DNA of 64,000 nucleotides. Origin: Hyperoplus lanceolatus. Lineage: Eukaryota; Chordata; Actinopteri; Uranoscopiformes; Ammodytidae. Below, one piece after another: positions 1 through 12,201 of the stretch. The position numbers and the translations under genes are program-made. The DNA is taken from NCBI GenBank assembly GCA_026929865.2, contig CM049398.1, positions 18,699,501-18,763,500 on the forward strand, read 5' to 3'. Numbering within the stretch: the first letter of the stretch is position 1; each line of letters starts with the position of its first letter. The notes beneath the pieces were generated by a model, which did no database searches, was not told the origin of the DNA, and saw only the letters and a program-made list of their open reading frames with translations.

Positions 1-3000
1 GCCTCCAACTCAACACAGCTTGAAGGCTGAAATGCTGCAGTATCTCTCTTATTAGCCACGTTCGCTTTCTATTGTTGTCATTTCTCGCCCCTTGGTTAGA
101 AATTCCCTGTAATTGCTCATTTAAAGCAGCAAACCAAGAAGAGGAGTGGTTGTTAAATGGAGATGTCCAATCTATTGATCATCCATCATGTTTGTCTTTG
201 TTTGTTGTTGTTTTTTCGGTTTTGTTTTATTGTCAAATTGTCAGAAAATCATTTAAGATCCCAGTAACAAACACCCAGATCATGCCCTCCATTCCAATCC
301 AAACAACCGCCCACCACCCAAACAAAACGAGGCAGGAGCATCTCATAGAACTGAGATAGAACATTGTCACATGAGGAATACAACAAAAAAACAAGAATCA
401 GTTCATTCTAGATTGAAATCTGCTGATAATTCAGAATCCCCCTCCACATTCGGATGAACCTTCAGAAGCCTTCATAATCAAAATGTTCTTAATATTAAAG
501 AAGTGACCCACAGCGTTTCCTCTATAGAGTCCCTCTGGTAAAACGTGATAGAATGAAGGAAAAAAACCTTTCTGGGGGGGAGAGTATTTTTTCCTTCTGA
601 GATAACAAAATACATTTCATAATTGGTATCCTGCATTTCTGTTGATGTATAATCGTTATGAGTGTCTTTGACACTATGTCTATGAGTGTGTTTAGCCTTC
701 TTTTTGTTGTTTGTTTAAATATTTCATCTGCAAAGTACTATCTCCCAGAAATTGGTTCACCCAAACTGCCTCTGTATTGTTTTAGCACCTTTTTACGTCA
801 TGAATGGCCCTGATTGGTACTGTGCTATTTCAGAAGCTGGTGAGAAGCATGTGATTGGTGGCTGACTGACCTGGGGTGAACTGCAGCATTAGCACAACAG
901 TACTAATCAAGTTTTTCAGTGAATTGATTATTCTAAACATTCTCGGAGACTGGAATCACAAATGAGTGTAGGTTTAATTTGATGGGGGGCTGTTTGTGGA
1001 AGATGGTCATTTCATCTCAGGTCTACAGTGCTTCCCTCTCACAACGATACACCAGAGTTCTGAATGAGCATCAATTCTTGATTCAACACATACAGGCTAA
1101 TACATGATTATGAAGAAAAAAACTCATCACAGGCAATGTAAACGTGCTATGCAATTTGTTTAAGAACTTGGTTGAGTCAAAGGAAGAAAGAAAGAACTAC
1201 ATTTCATTACCAGTTTTATAAAATAAGTTTTTACCCATTTGTTGATTGTCACGAAGAATGTCGTGAAAAGCAAGAAGGCTCTCGCTGCACCCGATGCGAA
1301 CTTCTTAAACACTAAAAACATTTACAGGGGTGCTAAATCAAGCGTAGTTGGAAACGAGATTGCCAATTACCTTGAAGGCTTGGAGTGCAGTAGAGTTAAG
1401 AATTAAAACAAATCCCCACTGAAGCACTGGGCGACCTTCGTCTGGGAGACCGCTGAGAGACAAGGCAGGATTTGGCTGCTATATTTTATAAGCTTTATTT
1501 TTTTTATGTTGACATTTTTATTCCATTATAAATACATTTCTTAAAACAATCTCCGTCCTGCGGGCTCCTGGCGTTGTCTCTTCTTTGCGCTGATGTATTT
1601 GACCTTCTGAGCTGATTTAGATCTGTTTATATCGGCCATGCTAAATGGCACTTTGTTTTTCAAGTTTTATTATTCATCGGGGAGAAATATTCAGGTCGTG
1701 CACCTGTTCTGTTGTGACCGGAGGCAATGGAGAGAAGCGGATGGAGGATGTATGGGGCTTTTTGGCTGAGTAAACATGACGCTTGTTTGGTGAACCAGAA
1801 GGAACTCATGAATCTACCTCTCGTTTTTCTTCTCCCACAACTGAATTAACATCTGCAGTGCACTTGTAAATCCGTGGAACAGCAGAGTTTGCGTGGGTGG
1901 GAAGTCTAAGGGAGAGGCTAATGAGTTTAACAACTCACTCGTGTGCTATATATGGATCTTTTCACCCTGCAGTCCATCTATCACTGTGATTTTCAGCGGG
2001 TATTTTTCTCTCTCTCCTCAGACACCACCCTGGCTGCATCTGATTTATGCTTTTTAAGGCAGACCGTCTCCCTCTCCCCTCTCGAGTGCCTGTCTTGCAA
2101 TCTTTCCACTGCAGAATTAAAGGTGACAAGCTTAGTCAGTGCACTCACCCAAACGGCACATCACAGGGCATATCTGCAGCGCTCACGCACACATCTACAT
2201 ATCTCTTACAAGGGTGACACACACACACACTCACCGCCACCTGTATGTCACCACTGTCAATTTCATTCCACCGTGCCCATGCTTCCCACCCTGCTACAGG
2301 TCCATAAATTAAGTGTTTCTCTAACCACCACTGCCTGGCTGCTGTTGGATTTATGGAGCCCATGAAGAGCAATGAGCGCCTGCAGAGGTGTGTGACACCC
2401 TACTTCACTCCTCAAGCTTACCTAGTTGTAGCACATAGCGATATCAATTCCCCATGGTTGATTGTTTGTTATTCTCAAGTTTAGCAGTTATGGATTACTG
2501 AGTCAGAACAGCTCACATCCCATTCACCTGAAGAGTGACTTCTATAATCAACCCTTTTCATATAAATAAAAAAAATGTGTTGGGAAATTTGCTTGCATAA
2601 AAATCCTATTTTTTAAGCCTCACAAGCTGTCTGTCCAGTTCTTAGAAGCCAAAAAAGTATACTAGCCTACTCATATACAGTATATATGACATTCAGTATG
2701 ATTATATTGCTTTCTATTAGCAATTGGGAAATATGTTCATCCCATTTCTACTGCCAAGACAGCATCCCTTTGTCAAACAAATGCTTTCTCTTCTTTGACA
2801 GCACATTTCCCAATTGGTTCACAGTGTGAATGTATGTATCCATCAACACAAAAACAGCCATTAATGCAGTATCCGGGGATACCAATTGAAAGACAAAACC
2901 GCCTGTCAGTAAAAACTACCTAATTGACAGAAGAAACTGCACACAACTGAAATTACAGTCATTTTCTGGCAATTAATTACAAACTGCGTGCTGTTGTTGT

Positions 3001-3241
3001 TGTCGTAGTGTGCTCAAACAAAAGAGGGCGAGAATTCTGTTGCAGGTGAGATGCAGTCAAGGCTGTTATATAGCCTTTTGTTCACTGACAGTTGTTGTTG
3101 AACATATTGACTAAAACATCTTGGCATTGTTTGTCTTTCAGAGAAATAAAATGGAGCTTCATTTACTTTGTGTTTCGTTCCCTCACTATTCATTCCAGAC
3201 TTGATCGATGGCCCACAGATGGAGAAGCATTGATTACCTAC

Positions 3242-3277
<36 letters not shown>

Positions 3278-3635
3278 GTGTATATATGTGTGTTGTAGGG
3301 GGTTAGAGTTAGTGTGTGTTGATGATGTGTGTCTTTATTTGTACAAAACTCTCTGGTGCACTTGCCTCCATGGGAAATCACAGTATGGGCATCTGGATTA
3401 GTCAGCTGGAGGCCATCTCGTTGCATCATTACCCAAAAGATCAACAGATGCCGTACAAAGCCTAGTCAAATTCCAGTGGAAGCAATCACTGTCAGGTATT
3501 CATCAGAGAAAAAGTTAAGCAGACGGGGAACCGCCAAAACCAAAGCAATAATGAGTTCTTCAGATTTCTGTATGGATAAAACTGTCACATAACTCTGTTA
3601 AATGTTGGTATGGATAGTCAGTGCTGACCTTGGAT
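1..3635. other. intergenic, no gene recognised
   Basis: AT-rich non-coding sequence with short, unconvincing ORFs. It contains a TG microsatellite near 3244-3292. The 1250-1800 part is less repetitive and more GC-balanced and might include conserved non-coding DNA, but I cannot show that. Confidence 0.5.
3244..3292. repeat. (TG)n microsatellite
   Basis: A run of TG dinucleotides interrupted by CG and ATAT steps. Confidence 0.9.
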
Positions 3636-3638
3636 TAA

Positions 3639-4159
3639 AGGTCACATATTATGCTAAATGCACTTTTTAAATGTGTTCTAACATATCCATGGGTCCACGG
3701 TGTGCCTAGAGACTGCCAAAATATTTTAAAAAATAACACTCTCCTTTTCTCACAATCCCCCTTTCTGAAACCCCCACCCCCCCCTTCCCCCCCAATATAC
3801 TCCAGTCAGAATTCTCCCAGTTTCTGACCTCACAAACTGGAAAGCCAGAAGCTTCCACTGTGCAGCCCACACCCCTATTTCTTATTGATCCATGGCCCTG
3901 ACAGACAGAGGGCGAGGCGTATCTGGCTTCGCTTCCGGACAGGGGGCGGGGGGGGGGGCTCAAAGATTGTCTATTTACGAGGGGAGCTGCAGCTCCTTTT
4001 TAAAAAATAGGCCATTGTGAGATTAGCTGAACATCAGCATAGTACAATAAATTATCTGAAGTTTTTTTTAGCAAACAATTAAAGAAAAACGTATTAGGGA
4101 CCACTAAGACCATATAATATGGTGTATAATAGTACTGAAAAGTGTATAATATGGGAGCT
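3639..4159. mobile_element. MITE-like element with imperfect TIRs next to TTAA
   Basis: The left end (TTAA)AGGTCACATATTAT and the right end ATAATATGGGAGCT(TTAA) form an imperfect inverted repeat, both next to TTAA. It has no coding capacity; the interior includes C-rich and G-rich runs. The family is not assigned. Confidence 0.5.
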
Positions 4160-4200
4160 TTAAGGCTCCAAAGATTGAAATAAACATCAGTCACTCTCCA

Positions 4201-5822
4201 TGATAATAATAATAATTATCTTTATTTGTATAGCACCCTTCATACATAAAATGCAGCTCAGAGTGCTTTACAGTCACGAAATAAAGAAAAATATAAAACA
4301 AAACACTTTTATCACAGGCAATAAACCAAAGAGCAAAAGATAAAAATTAAAAACATAAAAACGTTAAAAAAAAATGCTAGTCAGACCTTACCTTATTGAA
4401 AATGTTAAATGCATAAAAACAATTAAAAAAGCACAAAATGTTAAATAAATCAACGGGAATTAATTAAAAGCAGCAGCATACAGATGCGTTTTAAAACTAT
4501 CAACAGACGTTGCTGTTCTTATGTGTAGGGGAAGTTTGTTACAGGCCGTTGGTGCATAAAAACTGAACGCTGCTTCACCATACCGTTTCCTTTAATTTGT
4601 GGTATATTAAGCAGGCCGGTACCAGAGGATCTAAGAGGTCGAGTTGGAACATATACAGACAAGCAGACAGATAAGTACAAAGGTGCTAAACAATGTAGTG
4701 CTTTAAAAACAAGTAAAATAATTTAAAAATCAATCAGGAATGCTACAGGGAGCCAGTGAAGTGAGGCTAAAACTGGCGTAATGTGATTTCTCAGCCTTGT
4801 TTTTGTTAAAACTCTGGCGGCTGCGTTTTGTACAAGTTGCAGTTTCTCAATATTTTTTGGGGGGGTAAACCAGTAAGAAGTGCATTGCAGTAGTCCATCA
4901 ATTTTTTTTGCCTTTTCCAAGGAAAGGTAAGGTCTGACTCTAGCAATGTTCCTCAGGTGAAAAAAATGCAATCTTGACCGTATTGTTGATATGTGATTTA
5001 AAATCCAACTCTGAATCAATAATGACACCCAGACTTTTTACAGTATTCTTGTTTTGTACAATCAGACTTCCCAATTTTCTTAAAATTGTTTCTCTTTGCA
5101 CCTCAGCACCAATGATAAGAATATCAGTTTTGTCCTCATTTAATTTAAGAAAGTTTTCATTCATCCACTGTTTGATTGTGGACAGACAATTTGTGAGGGA
5201 AGTAAGATAATTGGGATCGTCTGGGGCTACAGATAAGTACAACTGAGTATCGTCAGCATAGAAATTATAGTTGATTCCGTGATCACAGATGAGTTTGCCA
5301 AGTGGCACCATAAACAATGAAAACAATAACGGTCCAAGAATGGAACCCTGAGGAACACCGGAGAATATTTCATGTGTGTCCGAGACTTGGTCAGCAAGAT
5401 TAATAAAATAACTTCTGCCTGTGAGATACGTTTGGAACCACGAGAGGACTGTGTCTGAAAGGCCGATACAGTTATTAAGGCGTTTTAGGAGTATGTTGTG
5501 ATCGACCGTATCAAATGCAGCTGAAAGATCAAGGAGTATGAGGACAGAAATGTTTTTATGATCCATATTCGCTCTCAGGTCATTAACTACTTTAATGAGC
5601 GCAGTTTCAGTGCTGTGGCCTTTCCTGAAACCGGACTGAAATTTATCATGAACATTGTTCTCATGTAAAAATACAGTTAATTGTTTTAGGACAACTTTCT
5701 CCAAAATCTTTCCCAAAAAAGTCAGGTTTGATATAGGTCTGTAATTCTTTAGCACAGAAGGGTCAAGATTATTTTTCTTCAGTAAGGGCATGACTGAAGC
5801 TGTTTTAAGTGACTGGAAAAAT
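4201..5822 (-). mobile_element. 5'-truncated L2-type LINE
   Basis: A minus-strand LINE copy running from reverse transcriptase to its 3' end. The 3' terminus (low coordinates) has the tatagca..ctttac-type tail of L2 elements followed by a short ATT repeat at 4201-4215. It is truncated near 5822 within the reverse transcriptase. Confidence 0.85.
4723..5791 (-). pseudogene. LINE reverse transcriptase remnant
   Basis: Shows canonical motifs: YRPISNL, SGFRKGHSTETAL, LDLSAAFDTVDH, GVPQGSILGPLLF and catalytic YADDTQLY. A frameshift near 4960, at an A-run, separates the polymerase core from a C-terminal part with QNAAARVLT and PVLASLHWLPV. The copy is therefore dead. The motifs fit the CR1/L2 group. 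Confidence 0.88.
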
Positions 5823-7578
5823 ACCTGACTCCGCTTTTGTACAGAGCATCATTTATCCAGAGTGAAAGGTAGATAAACATTAGCAGGGCTCAAATTAGAA
5901 TCAGTTCATTAATCATGTGGATCATGTTCAAATTGGTTTTCCTGCCTGCTAGTAGAAAAAAAAAGAATATAACCCAGCACATTTACATATTGGCACTTAA
6001 GTACCATTTAATGCTATTTTATAATTCTACTCCCCTACATTTCACAGGGGTAAATTGAGAGTTTTACTCCACTGTATACTTTATTATTTATTATTTTTTA
6101 TTTATTATTTGACTGCTCCAATTACTAATTATTTTTTAGATTCATATCTTACATAAAAATCCATGACCAGCTTATCGTTTGTTAAACCTTAAACTAGTGC
6201 TTCCCTTGGCTTCTTATCTAGAACATAAAGCAGTGTCTAGTTGGGGCCAAACTAGGAGCTTTGACTGCAGGGCTTTTACTTGCAGAATGCAGAATTTTCA
6301 CTTTGCGGTTGCTCAGCAGAAATGATGGGCTGCTACTTTTACTGAAGTAATGACAACTATAGAGTATTTTTAAGGTAACATTTCCATTATGGGGATATTA
6401 CTATAAGGCACACTGCTTATATACATTTTACATCTCATTCAATACACTGGGGAATGATAGCCAGTTCCATTAAATCCTGAACAAACTGAAAAAAATACTC
6501 TCTGAGGGCAACAAACTCCTTGTGGTTTGTGTAGAAAAATATTGGTTTTCAGATAAAGGCCTCTTGAAATCCTGTGTTAATTGGTTGTTAGATGACAGAA
6601 TTAACTTAATCCCCAAGTAAATGAGTCATTACCCCACAGATGAGAGACTAAAAAATAAAGGGCTGTGCCAAGAAAGAGACACACACATGACGGCTTTGAA
6701 AGAGACACACACGACGGCTTATCCCTCTCCCCACGAGGATGTAGGGTTTTGTTGACGATGGGCCGCTAAATCATATTTCCTGCATCATTAACTGGGATTT
6801 TGCCTTTATCTTGTTATATCTCTATTGTTAGCCTACCTTAATATTGAGCATTCATTTTTGTTGACTTTTTTCCATAAATTTTCCTTCCTGATGACTTCTG
6901 TTTTGATTCTTTGGTTGAATGAAAACACTGCTGCAGTAATTGCTCTTACGTCTCTGATGTTCATGTGGCCAGTTTTAACTCATGCCTTTACCATTTTTGG
7001 CCTCTGCTCCTCCAACTCAGCATAAAACCAAGTTGTGTATCTACTTCACCATCTTTGCTAACATGCCTCTTTGTAAGGTCATGTCATGATAGCCCCTACT
7101 GTTGTTTATACAGCACGAGCACAGCAAACTCTCATACAGTTTCATTCATCTGACACTACCTTAGTGTAGTCCTCATGGACTTTTATTTAAGACATATCTT
7201 AAAAAACAATTTACCATGTAGCCTATTAACATGTGAAATAAAATACTGAATACTAATAGCACTTCACTATCTCCCCCCGACCGCAAAAAGCCATTTGCTA
7301 CATCTAGTGGGCATTGGACAACATTACAGATGCAACATGGTAAACTGCTGAATACATGCATGGATAAATCAGCCTATAGTTTGTAATCTGATGGTACAGT
7401 ATAATATAATAACTACATCCATCTGGGTGTAAGGAATATTAAATAGCGGGCTGCAAATTGATGCTGTCGCAGACGTCAATTTAATTTGAACCAAACACAA
7501 ATGGGACAGTCTGATCCAATAAAAACCGAGTGTATTTGAAACCAAACAAGCAGCCTTTTTTCATTAGCATGGAGCCTT
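5823..7578. other. intergenic, downstream of ccdc153, no gene seen
   Basis: AT-rich non-coding DNA. A short tandem duplication of a gagacacacac..gacggctt unit lies at about 6676-6720. No splice-bounded coding segment is recognised. Confidence 0.5.
7182..7187 (-). terminator. possible ccdc153 polyadenylation signal (AATAAA)
   Basis: AATAAA on the minus strand, about 390 nt past the ccdc153 stop codon. It is a plausible polyadenylation signal, but the hexamer is common in AT-rich DNA. Confidence 0.3.
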
Positions 7579-7707
7579 TTAGATGTCTAGAGCATTCAGG
7601 CCAATTCCAGAGAGCAGTTCCTTGTAATTCTGAGGAAGCATCGAGCTCTTGTCCTTTATCCGTCCCCGCAGATCTGCAGACAGCTGGGAAGTCAGGCTGT
7701 CCAGAGT
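7579..7707 (-). CDS. ccdc153: ccdc153-like exon 6 with stop codon
   Basis: Encodes TLDSLTSQLSADLRGRIKDK, then SSMLPQNYKELLSGIGLNAL and DI before TAA at 7581-7579. The GLNALDI end resembles the C-terminus I recall for the family. The acceptor is cacaagag, in phase with exon 5. The intron before it is 3.1 kb and full of transposons. Confidence 0.72.
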   Translation of the reverse strand, partial: TLDSLTSQLSADLRGRIKDKSSMLPQNYKELLSGIGLNALDI

Positions 7708-10700
7708 CTCTTGTGGAAAAAACATCAGTGTAAGTGACACGCAAGCTAAAATCTCCCAATTTAAATCACAACTGTTAACCACCTTTTACCCTGATGAGTT
7801 TCGACAGCATGCAGATGGGAGAAGAGGCATGATTAGATTCTGTGTCATACGGGGAAAGACAGAAATAATGATAATCACATATTAAACCCAAGTTCTGTAA
7901 TCACAGGCTGAGTCAAAGCTCCGGGCTTATCTTTTTGAAGAACTGCACCCTGGAAATTTGCATAATTTATGTGCTGAGGGAATTGGGCTGCACCTTCAAA
8001 GGGTCAATACAGAACCCATTCCTCATCCGTTATATCTTGCAACAAAAGTCAGTAAAGTTTAAAACTGTCATGTGTCATTGTCCTCATCTAAAGTAATATA
8101 GTGATCGGATGACATTGTATGTCATCATTGTGGATATTGTAAACTCAAGTATTTGTTCACGCAGCGCCGCTTGGAACAGATCTACAATAGAGTCCAATAG
8201 GACCAAGGAAATATGATCATTAAACCAACAGTAAAATACCTTCCTGTGCTTCAGTTTGGATCAACTGTATGACTTCAGGCAACTTTGAACAAAACAGTGG
8301 GGTTCATCCATATTGAACCTCTCCTGTGGCTCTGTAACATCAGAAACAAATTATTTGAGTTCCAACCTTTAATATTCACTTTTGCTTAGGTGTCCAAATA
8401 CCACATTTTGACAGTTGAAGGGTGGACCATTAAAAACAAGTGGACAATGGGGGCGATAATAAACCACTTTAAGTCACTATGGAAAAAGTGGAGGAAAAAT
8501 ACACACACACACACACACAAAAACATATGTATAAATTTAAAAAAAGAAAAAAAAGAATGCAAAACAATCAAAGAAATTCAGAACAAAACCCAAGTAATAA
8601 TTAAAAAGAAAAAAAAAGATAGAAAAATAAATCAGTTTAAATCAGATAGAACAAATACAAATTAGATACAAGATACAAATACAAATTAATGTGTTTAAAA
8701 CCAAACAATCATGTTAAATATATATATAAAATTCCTGTTTTAAAGAAATTGCTTTAGATAGCATGGAATTCTGCAGTCTTTTTTTGTATATGGTCAATGT
8801 TATAGAAGAATCAAGTAAATGTACATTTTCATTCCATAGTATGACGCCACGGTATTTAATGCAAGACTGACTGCGGGAAGATTTATACAGTGGCAGATGG
8901 AGATTTTCAGCTTGTCTAGTACAATGAGTAGGGGAAGGTGGGGTGATTTGTGCAACTTTTTACTCAAAGTGATTTTAAAGTGAGGCCTTGACAGTTATGT
9001 CTCCAACTCAAATATGTACATATATTTCAGGATGTTGTGCATCCCTGGCAATAAAAACTTTGGATCTGGAATAAACTGTTTAAGAAATATAGCTTTCGGA
9101 AAAAAAGTTGTCTTGTCGCACAAATCACCCCACGTAGTGGGGTGATTTGTGCGTCATTGTGTCACAATGACAAAGTCACCATCATCATCTTTCTGGCCAT
9201 CTGAACTCTCATCAGTGGTGTCGTTAAGTGGAATTGAGATGTCACTCTCTCCTGAGCTACTGTAGACAATCACTTTCTTTTGGTGACCAGCGTATACAGC
9301 CATGCCACTGGCACAACTCTCAGAAATGTACTTTGCACTAGTTGCTCCGTGCTTGTGGAACCAACTGCCACCTGACAAATGTGATTCCCCCTACATTTCT
9401 GCCTTTAAATCAAGGCTCAAAACCCATATGTACACCCTGGTGTTTCCTCCCCATTAACCTCTGCACTACTTACTTACCTCTGCACTACTATCTGTGTTTA
9501 TGTGGATGTATGGGCTTTACGTCTTTTATTTTGGTTATTGTTATTTTACCTTCATTGTTTACCTACTGAATGCACTATGTACAGCACTTTGGACAGTGCA
9601 AACTGTCATAAATGTGCTTTTATAAATACATTTTACTTACTTACTTACTTATAACTCACCCAGGCCCTTGCGCACAAATCACCCCATCCCCAGAATTTTG
9701 GATAATAGGCATGATGCAGCAATTTAGGGTTGACATTGTGCTAACTATATAGACTCAAAGTGTAGCATACCAAAGCACTAAAACATGTGTCAAATGTTTT
9801 CAAACGTGTCTATAATTGTTCAGACACAATAATCAAAAAACCTTGATCATGGAAATTTTACTTTGAAAGGCAAAACACAGTTTTTTGAGCTTAAATGTGC
9901 TTATATCTTATTCCTTGTGTCTCCCTTCTTTACAGGATGAGTCAAATGGATGGCTCTTCTTAAATATGTGGTCACATTTCCAATTTCTTCCACGGTTTTC
10001 TAGAAACAAGGGGTTTTGCAACTTCCAAAATGCACAAATCACCCCACCTTCCCCTATGACATTTAGAGTTTGAAGAAAAATAACATCCAAAAGTATAAGG
10101 TAAATCAGTCAACTTATATCTCACCTTAAAAACAAAAGTGCAAATTTGGAGAATATTTATATCATAAATAGACAACAACTTCAATTTATAGAAAGGTGGT
10201 GCACTTGGTACCAGAGGTTTTGAGAAGGTCGCTAATCTAGCAAACCTTTTCTGCAGTAGCACAATTTTATTTAGGTACAATGAAAATGTACTCGCCCAAA
10301 CAATATCACAGTATGTTAAATATGGATAGATCAGACTGTAGTATAATGTTAATAAACATGACTTGGGAACAAAAACTCTTATTTTTCTAAGGATCCCAAG
10401 TGATTTAGTTACCTTATTGCAGACAAGACCAACCTGTTCTCTCCATGAGAGTTTATCATCAATAATAACACCTAAAAAACTTGTTGATGAGACTTTAATT
10501 ATTTCCTCATCATTTATATAAAGTTTAATTTGGTCATTGTCATGAATCTTTTTACCAGTAAACAACATGAAATTAGACTTTTTGACATTTAAAGATAACT
10601 TGTTTGTTTGGAACTTTTAACAGAGCTAGCTCCACAGGCTGCAGGAGGTTGGCACATACAGTACCTGTACATGCAGGATCACAGTACATGAGGTTTCAAA

Positions 10701-12201
10701 CAGGCCGGTTAGTGGCTGCTTTTTTTGAATCACTTAGTTTTCATTCGATTAGGCTTGTGTTGCAACTCACATGCAGGATCCTCTCATAGTCCGTTTTCAT
10801 GTTGTCCAGCTTGTTTTGTTGGTCGGTGATGATGGAATCCTTCTCCTTTGCCACCTGCTCACGCTCTTTTTTCTCTTTCACCAGAACCTCCTGAGGCAGA
10901 GCTGTGCACACAAATGCACAGTGGCATGCCATCCCTTTTGATTTGGAAACTAACTGGCACTCCTATTTCTTTATTCATTTATGTATCAACGTTAAAATAA
11001 GATTGATTCATGCCAAGTTTTTCCTTCAGCTGGCTGACCTCTTTATCAAGCCCATTCACTTGTTTGCTCAGCTCTGCCTGCATGGTTTTGTACTGGTGAG
11101 GTCTATGAGGTCTAGTATGAAATTTGTTGACATATGCGTCAGGCTTAGCTTTCATTGCTGATTTTTTTTTTTTGTAAAGCTAATGCAGCAATCAGCTTAG
11201 CCACCCAGCTAATTAGACTTATTGTTCTTCAAAAATGGCCCTAACCTCTGCAAACACAGCCCTTGTCCTCGCTCCCACAGGGATCCTGGCTTTATCTCAG
11301 GCTATTAATAGAGAGGTTAATTGTTGATTATTGCCCCGACTGTAGCATACCAGAGTTGACGTCCCTATGGTCTTGCCTCTCGTGCTGCAGCTTCTGCTTC
11401 ATGTCTCTCATACGTCTCCGCAGGTCAACTCTGTCCGACTGGACCGTTGTTACAGACTCACACTGTAAGGCTGTGGTTATGACATAAACACAGGCAGGCA
11501 TGGATGGATGTTCAGTGGTAGAATTTTTCTTTGGCAGACGTAGCTATAACCACACCGGTTGCCAATGTTTTACTACGATAAATTAAAAGCCTCATTAGTA
11601 TCTAAATACGCTTTAAGCTGTAATTCACTGCAGTAAAGGTGTTACAGATGGTGCTACTCTAGCTTCCACTGGTGAGTGGAGTATTTAGATCCTACACTGC
11701 AGTAAAAGTGAAACTACAACAAACATATTCCATTCCAAGTAATAGCCCTGCATTGAATCATACCCAAATGAAAATGTCTTGGCAATATTACTGTGGATGC
11801 ATGATATTTATTGGTTTCACAGCATATACTGGACCACAGTAAGGTAGGCTATTTAGAGACTGAACATGGAAGTGATATATTGATTTGTCTACTAATTAAG
11901 ATAATAAATCACTTAGCCTACTATTATTTGAATGACTAAGTAATTGTACATAAACCAACTCAACTTAAAATTGCTGCTCACCCACGCGGTCCTGCAGGAT
12001 GGCTATATCCAGAATACTGCGCCTATACTTTGCTTCCAAGTCATTTTCACCTGCTACAACAAGACCTGCTACAACAGACAATAAAACACAATAATGCACA
12101 TTTTGGCATCCCAAAAGCAAAAAATCTGTAACTTCATTCACAAGGTTACTTTTTTCTGGCTTCTTCTTTGTGCTCTTTTTTGTTTTTCTCTGTGAAGGCA
12201 T
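7579..12201 (-). CDS. ccdc153: ccdc153-like (drc12) gene model, six coding exons
   Basis: Six minus-strand segments with splice-like edges code for a basic, coiled-coil protein of about 190 residues. It starts MPSQRKTKKSTKKK, continues LEAKYRRSILDIAILQDR, VDLRRRMRDMKQKLQHE, YKTMQAELSKQVNGLDKEV, KDSIITDQQNKLDNM and ends IGLNALDI. This agrees with what I remember of fish Ccdc153/DRC12, a nexin-dynein regulatory complex component of motile cilia. Its position beside and divergent from cbl matches human 11q23 gene order. Phases fit for exon pairs 1-2, 4-5 and 5-6. Exons 2-3 fit only with a less favoured donor, and exons 3-4 do not fit with the best sites. The exon 4 donor is GC. It could therefore be a gene in decay. 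Assignment is by recalled similarity, without a search. Confidence 0.75.
9117..9153. repeat. perfect palindrome, 17-bp arms, 3-bp loop
   Basis: CGCACAAATCACCCCAC at 9117-9133 and its exact reverse complement at 9137-9153 are separated by GTA. The arms are copies of the subterminal motif of the surrounding transposon. Confidence 0.9.
9154..9340 (-). pseudogene. putative pogo-type transposase C-terminal fragment
   Basis: The minus strand reads YISESCASGMAVYAGHQKKV, then IVYSSSGESDISIPLND and an acidic tail with DDDGDFVIV. A DxGDFVIV segment resembles the C-terminal region of TA-targeting pogo/Tigger-like proteins, but this rests on recalled pattern only. It is interrupted upstream by an L2 fragment. 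Confidence 0.45.
9345..9651 (+). mobile_element. L2-type LINE 3' end with (TTAC)n tail
   Basis: The plus strand encodes LWNQLPPDKCDSPYISAFKS and RLKTHMYTLVFPPH, then a stop: the typical end of an L2 ORF2. It continues with a cactttggacagtg..ataaatgtgc 3' UTR and a TTAC microsatellite tail. Confidence 0.8.
10771..10901 (-). CDS. ccdc153: ccdc153-like exon 5
   Basis: Encodes ALPQEVLVKEKKEREQVAKE, then KDSIITDQQNKLDNMKTDYE and RILH, the core coiled coil. The acceptor is tgcacag and the donor cat/gtgagt. The exon is 131 nt and ends in phase 0. Confidence 0.75.
11014..11092 (-). CDS. ccdc153: ccdc153-like exon 4
   Basis: Encodes YKTMQAELSKQVNGLDKEVS and QLKEKL, a coiled-coil segment. The acceptor may be ctcaccag, or catag 10 nt earlier. 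The donor reads cttg/gcatga, a GC donor; the phase 1 it leaves fits exon 5 exactly. Confidence 0.65.
11351..11462 (-). CDS. ccdc153: ccdc153-like exon 3
   Basis: Encodes CESVTTVQSDRVDLRRRM and the heptad-like RDMKQKLQHERQDHRDVNS. The acceptor is ccttacag. The donor tctg/gtatgc gives phase 1, which does not fit exon 4. A weak alternative gac/gtcaac would give phase 0. Confidence 0.65.
11986..12050 (-). CDS. ccdc153: ccdc153-like exon 2
   Basis: Encodes ENDLEAKYRRSILDIAILQDR after the acceptor gtagcag. The donor cgc/gtgggt ends in phase 0 and fits exon 3. The stronger overlapping donor gtgagc, 4 nt later, would run into a stop in exon 3. Confidence 0.65.
12150..12201 (-). CDS. ccdc153: ccdc153-like exon 1
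   Basis: ATG at 12201-12199 begins MPSQRKTKKSTKKKPEK, a lysine-rich N-terminus. The donor aaaaa/gtaacc leaves phase 1, which joins exon 2 in frame through a Ser codon. Confidence 0.7.

Larger units (their letters stand above)
8931..10054. mobile_element. pogo-like DNA transposon remnant, TA target duplication, 24-bp TIRs
   Basis: The two ends are identical over 24 bp as inverted repeats, beginning GGGGAAGGTGGGGTGATT, and each is flanked by TA (8929-8930 and 10055-10056). It sits inside a LINE coding frame, which confirms the insertion edges. Three more copies of the GCACAAATCACCCC core lie inside. It carries a transposase-like fragment at 9154-9340 and an L2 3' end at about 9345-9651. Confidence 0.8.
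8640..10620 (-). mobile_element. LINE fragment split by a DNA transposon, in ccdc153 intron 5
   Basis: The 3' portion of a LINE ORF2 on the minus strand. The part right of 10057 reads SFLGVIIDDKLSWREQV, YPYLTYCDIVWAS and LLQKRFARLA. After skipping the insert at 8931-10054 the same kind of sequence resumes at 8930 downward as CTRQAENLHLPLYKS and YRGVILWNEN, which is typical of the LINE C-terminus. The copy is broken and non-functional. Confidence 0.75.
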
